A DNA stretch of 64,000 bases from Hydractinia symbiolongicarpus (lineage: Eukaryota > Cnidaria > Hydrozoa > Anthoathecata > Hydractiniidae): the NCBI RefSeq assembly GCF_029227915.1, contig NC_079887.1, positions 21,075,650 to 21,139,649 of the forward strand, read 5' to 3'. Every line of letters begins with the position of its first letter. The first letter of the stretch is position 1. The position numbers and the translations under genes are program-made. Positions 49,709 to 64,000 of the stretch are shown here, piece by piece. The notes under the pieces were generated by a model, which saw only the letters and a program-made list of their open reading frames with translations, did not search any database and had not been told where the DNA came from.

Positions 49709-49899
49709 GTGTTTTCTAAGCAAACGGGTGCCAAATGGTGATGCCAACGAACCCTTTTATTCGCCGCCATTATAAAAACACTGGCTACTAGGTTAATAAA
49801 CGAAGTCAATAGAGACATTTTTAGACATCCTAAACATAAGTTAACTAAAAACAAAGCGACCAATTTTATAGTCATGCTACTAATACAAGGGAAAGCAGA

Positions 49900-50130
49900 C
49901 GAGCGAAGCTACGCGGAATAATAAGGACGAGCAAACTCTTATCCACGGGCTACCGACTAGTTTCTTTATTAATACCAGTTGTATTTTGTCTGTACGGCCG
50001 CACTAAAAATGTCCTGTACAGAAACACGCAATAATATATATAACGGACGTATATTTTTTTTAATACTCATTGCTTAAAACATAACGAACGCAATCGTTGG
50101 CAATGAGATATAAAAAGGGCGGGCGACCCC
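49900..50130 (+). mobile_element. Degenerate mini-Helitron pair
   Basis: One copy ends 'ccacgggctaccgactag' (CTAG at 49957-49960). A second follows, starting 'tttctttattaatacc', with a 'tttgtctgta' tract and 'gggcgggcgaccccgg' near 50118. Both are decayed. Confidence 0.55.
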
Positions 50131-50139
50131 GGTTGGTTA

Positions 50140-51700
50140 TATCAAAATAAAAAAAATTCCGTCCTTGAGCCAAATATGATAGCTGTTAGTAGGGACTTCC
50201 CGATTTTCTAACTACTCGCCACCAAACATTAATTTTTAATTTTCGCTCGCCGCCTCACGTTATAAGTCACCCAAAATAAGGTTGATTTTCATCAGCATAA
50301 ACCAGGGCTACTGTAGAGCCGTCTGATTAGAATAGCGCAGACGTAAAAAAGCCCTGGGGACGAGGTAGGAGGCGGATTATTAATCGCAGGAGGTGATGGA
50401 GGGGAAGGGGGGAGGCGATTATTCAGTACTCTCAGAGATAGTAAGTATTCAATCCATTAAAATTCTCCCACCAATTTTTTTAAACCTGATATCATATAAT
50501 AAAGAACTCCCGCCGCTGAAAATAATTATCTGCATGATTTCGGTCGGTTAGGGTTTGCGTACACCACTATTTTGCTGACCAAAAAAATAACGCCCTGCGA
50601 AATAATACGCCGTACTCAAAAATTACAAAATATTGGGGTCAATTGATTGATTTATCTTCATTATTGCCATTGGTTTGTGACAGAAATACAACTGCCTTTG
50701 TGGCAGGGTGAGCGAGATTTGCTGAGTCAGTAATTAAGCCAGCGTGACAATAATTTAGATTTAGCGAACAACCAATCAATGCATCCCGCGTCCAGCGAAA
50801 ATGAAAGATGGCTGAAATTTGTTACGTCGCTTGTAATCTTTTATCTTATAAATCAGTTTTCAACTTTTTCATACCATATGTTATTGACACATCACCAAAT
50901 TGTTTTGCTGAAAACGTAAAAACAGTCATTTATAATGACTTTGACTACTTTATAGTTTTAGCTTCTTTCTTGTGGCAATACTCATTGATGGCTGGCCAGA
51001 TTTTTAGCTTGTTGTTAGTATGCTCTCTAATAGCAAGCTAAGCTTCATTATTTACAGTCAAGTTCTATCTTCGTCTTTTGTTTTAGAATCTTAATTTTCT
51101 CCCCTAGCTATACTGTTTTTGATAATGCTTTATTTTGGCAGCCTTAATAATTCAAAGGGACACGCCCTGTATGAATTCTAGGTAATTCTATAGCTGGAGA
51201 TTAAACTCTGGCTCCGGAGCATGAAATAGAGCCACAGATAATATACTTGTATTGATATATTCTGCAAAAGAGCAATTATGTTGCTAAATAATGTTTAAAA
51301 ATTTATTCTAGTTCTATTGCATATAGCTAACTTAGCTAGCTATGATTTCGCCAGATTTTAAAAAGTTAATATTTACTTGAGTGCTCACTTGTCGTTTCTT
51401 CTTGACAGATAAAAATAAAGTTTAATTCTAAAGGCTCAATCACATATCAATTTTTGATTTTTAGCACCTTTTGTGTGTGCTATTTTGGAAGTTGCACCAT
51501 TGGTTGTTGTGGGGAGTTGTCTGGTAAGGTGCAGCTGTTATTTAAGGACTCCCCATCTAAGCACATTTTATATGGCTGATTTCACAAATTTTGAGGGATA
51601 TAGCCTGTATATTCTTTTCAGAAAGGGCTATGTCCAATTAAGTGTGTGCATCTCCCAAATTTCCCTGACATGGCTTGGGTTAACCCAGGGCTAGGGTAAT
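50140..51700. other. Non-coding gap
   Basis: No gene is supported. The frame at 50808-51041 (77 residues, hydrophobic) has no recognisable domain. Confidence 0.4.
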
Positions 51701-51734
51701 ATTCACTCGCCCATATTGTATTGTTGCCAAGGAA

Positions 51735-51803
51735 AATCGAACCCTGGTGTCCAGCACAAACCAGTGTGGTGCAATACCACAAGGTATTGCACCACACTGG
51801 TAA
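51735..51803 (-). repeat. tRNA-like segment with a 19-bp perfect palindrome
   Basis: ACCAGTGTGGTGCAATACC (51760-51778) and its exact inverse (51783-51801) are separated by 4 bases. Beside it the minus strand has a B-box-like GGGTTCGATTTTC near 51735-51747. It is probably a SINE head with an inverted duplication of its 5' end. Confidence 0.45.
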
Positions 51804-51809
51804 GACTAG

Positions 51810-52900
51810 AAATATAATGGGTTTTTTGATAGGTTTTTGTTTTAGTTTTTTTAATCGTATGCCTTTTATGCTTTGTATGACTGGCATCATCAGCAAAATG
51901 TACAATTCCTAAGTTTTCTACATAGGACTCATTCTGTAAGCTTTTATTCACATACAAGGAAGTCTAAGGTAAAGGTGTAAGGCTTCACAACGCTATGTAT
52001 TCGTTATTTAAGATTAGAATCTGGTGATTTCTAAGCTTTATATAGCTAAGTAATTGTCATTTTACAATGAAGAACATTGATTTTGCTATGTTTATATATG
52101 TTTGATGGTATTTCCGTTGTTTTGCAACAATATATATAACCAATTTCTATCTTTTGTATGGTCATTATTTCTTTTTTCTCAAACAACATTCAGTGATTTC
52201 TTACCTTAATGCAGTTTTTTACCTTATCAAAATAGGCCAATTGTAAACTTAACATGGGCATGTTTTTTTTTATCATTTTTGAACAAATTGTGTGGATTTC
52301 TAATTTTGTTAATTTCAAAACAAAATTTGGTGGTTTGCTGTATTTTTCGGTATAAAAGCCACACATATAACTCACAGCCCGTTCCTTTTAGGTAGTTACA
52401 AACCATTTGTGAACGTTTAGCAGCTCTCTAAGTCTTAACTTCCTTGTCTGCGAAATAATAATTATTAAAAGTAATTTGAACAAGTTGACCTTATGCTAAT
52501 GCCGACAGTACGGAATTAGACTGTGCTGTTTTTATTGTTGTAGCTATTTAAAAAAAAGATTCTTTTAAGTTGTTAAAAAGGGTTCATGTTATCAGTGAAA
52601 AATATAAAATATTTTGAAAGATTTTTATTTGGGATATCTTTTGTGTACCGTAATTTCTTCCCAGGCCACACATACACTGTCCCAGTTGCACAATGATGTC
52701 TGCTTAGTTTTATTCTACACGATGATGTAAGGTTGTTAGTACTTCAAAAAAACTGGGGAAAAACGCAGAAAAGTTTCTGTTAAGAAGGAAACTTTGACTT
52801 GCTTACACCAGTGAATGTATAAATGCATCATATAACCTGCACAACATTATAATCAACAGTGGAATTTGTAAGAATCAACTTAAAACCCGCAGGATATATA
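51810..52900. other. Non-coding gap
   Basis: AT-rich spacer. Nothing recognised. Confidence 0.4.
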
Positions 52901-52919
52901 CCAGAAAATACAGTGCAAG

Positions 52920-53285
52920 CTTCGTACGACTGTGTTTTTTGTGATATTGAAGCAAAATATGGCAATTGTTTTGTGTGATAGTAAAACAAAATACACAACT
53001 TCTTAGATGCACATGACGATGTTTTTGTTTTTTCAAAATGGTTTTGTTTTGTCATTTTCAGACAAATACATTAATTTCTAAAGTTAGTATGGCCTATTTT
53101 CGTCATTTTAGAATAAAACACCAGTTGTTAAACTTTGTACTTTCAGGTTTTTGTCATTTTAGAACACAGTAAGGCAACATTTTAGCTGTGTGTTGTTCGC
53201 TTTAGAACAAACTACATCACTATTAAGCCTTGTATGACCCTATTTTTGTAACTTCACAACAAAATACAACCATTTCTATGTTCCC
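52920..53285. repeat. Degenerate tandem repeat upstream of SERCA
   Basis: Phrases like 'ttttgtcattttagaacaaaa' and 'acaaaatacaaccatttct' recur every 50-60 bases with heavy divergence. Confidence 0.35.
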
Positions 53286-53289
53286 TACA

Positions 53290-54719
53290 ATTTAATTTTA
53301 TTGAGATATAGAAATAAATATAACGGAAGTTATTTTTGTTCAGACAATTTTTATCCTAAATGTAATGGTTTTAACTATCAAATTGTAAATTTAAGCTATA
53401 TTTTGTTTTTGAACTAAAGTTTTTAGTCAATTTAAGATGAGTTGGACCAGTTTTCAGATGAATTTAGGACAAATTGAGCTGATTTATATTTTGGATTATA
53501 CTTTGTCTCGTAATGAATTATAAAACCTTATTCTAATGATTCGGGAGACAGTTTATTGGAAATGAATTTGTAAACAGTCTGAGTGAAAATTTTAAACAAA
53601 GTCTCAAAGATTTACCAGAATGATATCTGGCTAAGTTCTTGTACTGTCCTGAAAAACATAAACTTGAATCTAGAAAAAATATAAATTAGTTACCCACTGT
53701 AAATTTTTTCCTTATTTATTGTTTTTTGGGGAAGTGTTATGTCTGTACTTTATCCAAATACAATTTTAAAACCTCAGAAGTGTTAATGGAATTTATTTCC
53801 CGTTGGTGAAGTCCTATCTACGAATTGGGCTATTAAAGTAGCCAACTTTCTAATTACTTGTGAGGCTTTGTGGAGATTATGTTTTTAGTCATTTTTATCC
53901 CACTGGAAAAGATAATCTGCAGGTTTACATATGCTAAGTTACAAAGTCTTCCTTCATTTCGAGATAAAATCTAACTAAGTTGCATCTTTCCCTACCATCC
54001 TTAATTAACACATCACTAAGATATCAAAACTATTCCCAACCTTTCTATTTCACCTCTCATGGCAATTATCATCTGTGGTATTTAAAATATGTTGGTTTTC
54101 CTAATAAGACAAAAAAATATAGAGAATGTAGTTTGTTGCTCTGATTCTTTTTTTAAAAAATTGTTTTAAAATGTTTTTTTTTTCTGAACAGCTGCTGCAA
54201 GAAGAGATATTTGCTATAAAACCACAATTTTATTTTTTCTGCTATACATTTAAGATTGTTGCTATCATAAAATTATAGGGATAGTAAACTGTTTTCTCAG
54301 GATCAAACATCCTTTTAATTTGTAAAGGCTATCTTTTCAAACAATAACTTGTTTGGTTAGTCTATTTTGCAATAACAAACATTTTTAGTTGGTGAGAGAA
54401 GTTCTTAACTTGAAATCTGTTTTTATGTATAATTAGCCCGACTTAGTATGTAGCTGAAAAAATTATTTATATTGCACATATATGATAAAAATAATAGAGT
54501 TAATGTAGAGCACTACGATGGAGAACATAAATAATGCTGCACTTAGTGTTTCTATATAAATATGTACATATTACTAAATTTCAAACCTTTTAATGTTGTG
54601 TTATGTATACATATAGTTTCAATTCATTGAACAGACAAAGCTGGTAAACATTTTACATGAAAAGATCCCAGCAGATGTTTTCTTAAAAATTGACTGGGGA
54701 AGAAATTTAGACACAAAAA
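53290..54719. other. SERCA upstream region
   Basis: AT-rich sequence holding the 5' UTR and probably the promoter of the SERCA gene. Acceptor-like sites occur near 54190 (TTTCTGAACAG) and 54634 (ATTGAACAG). Exact transcript ends cannot be set. Confidence 0.35.
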
Positions 54720-63998
<9,279 letters not shown>

Positions 63999-64000
63999 TA

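Noticed and set aside
49600-49875. A 91-residue minus frame with an N-terminal hydrophobic stretch
   Set aside because: Its C-terminal half is the translation of the hairpin repeat at 49632-49708, and no splice or domain support exists.

Overview
The window looks like AT-rich, intron-containing animal DNA, most likely from a cnidarian and probably a hydrozoan. The reasons are a multi-exon SERCA calcium pump, an astacin protease that ends in a ShKT domain, and a dense load of small DNA transposons, SINEs, hairpin elements and decayed large elements. The species is not named by anything in the sequence.

Four host loci can be supported. (1) Three near-identical copies of an intronless-in-CDS gene lie on the + strand (15500-16420, 28599-29528, 35923-36845). 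Each encodes a type II membrane protein of about 300 residues with an Arg-Asp-Leu-Asp-Ser motif, probably a Golgi glycosyltransferase-like protein. The third copy is frameshifted. (2) An eight-exon astacin metalloprotease gene lies on the - strand (48854 down to 43366), complete from signal peptide to ShKT stop codon. (3) The first 19 coding exons of a SERCA-type Ca2+-ATPase lie on the + strand (54720-63831). They give 718 codons with consistent phases, and the gene runs off the right edge. (4) Several small unassigned open frames are listed at low confidence.

The left 13 kb is an accessory, transposon-rich zone. A decayed Polinton/Maverick-type DNA polymerase B (664-6240) is split by a 2.2-kb hAT-like element with matching inverted ends and a 6-bp target duplication. 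A - strand Helentron-like element (about 8837-11790) follows. It carries a 2A-like motif, a Gly-Thr-Gln-Cys domain of unknown function, a PIF1-type helicase and an endonuclease, all broken by frameshifts. It is flanked by two blocks of the same TGACGTCA-containing repeat. Region 30290-32560 is a graveyard of a pogo/Tigger fragment, a C2H2 finger protein fragment and a THAP protein fragment.

Repeats occur throughout: head-to-tail mini-Helitron arrays (25200-25689, 37260-37790 and single copies), a tRNA-derived SINE family (three copies, two in astacin introns), a 14-bp minisatellite with a 252-bp higher-order period, a 129-bp satellite, an 8-bp TTGGTTAG array, and hairpin MITEs ending in a CCTGGGGACGAGG motif. 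The most notable host-gene oddity is a fourfold 99-bp duplication of the 3' splice-site region in a SERCA intron. No complete new biological system was found. The strongest leads are the 2A-bearing helicase-endonuclease element and the duplicated splice acceptor.
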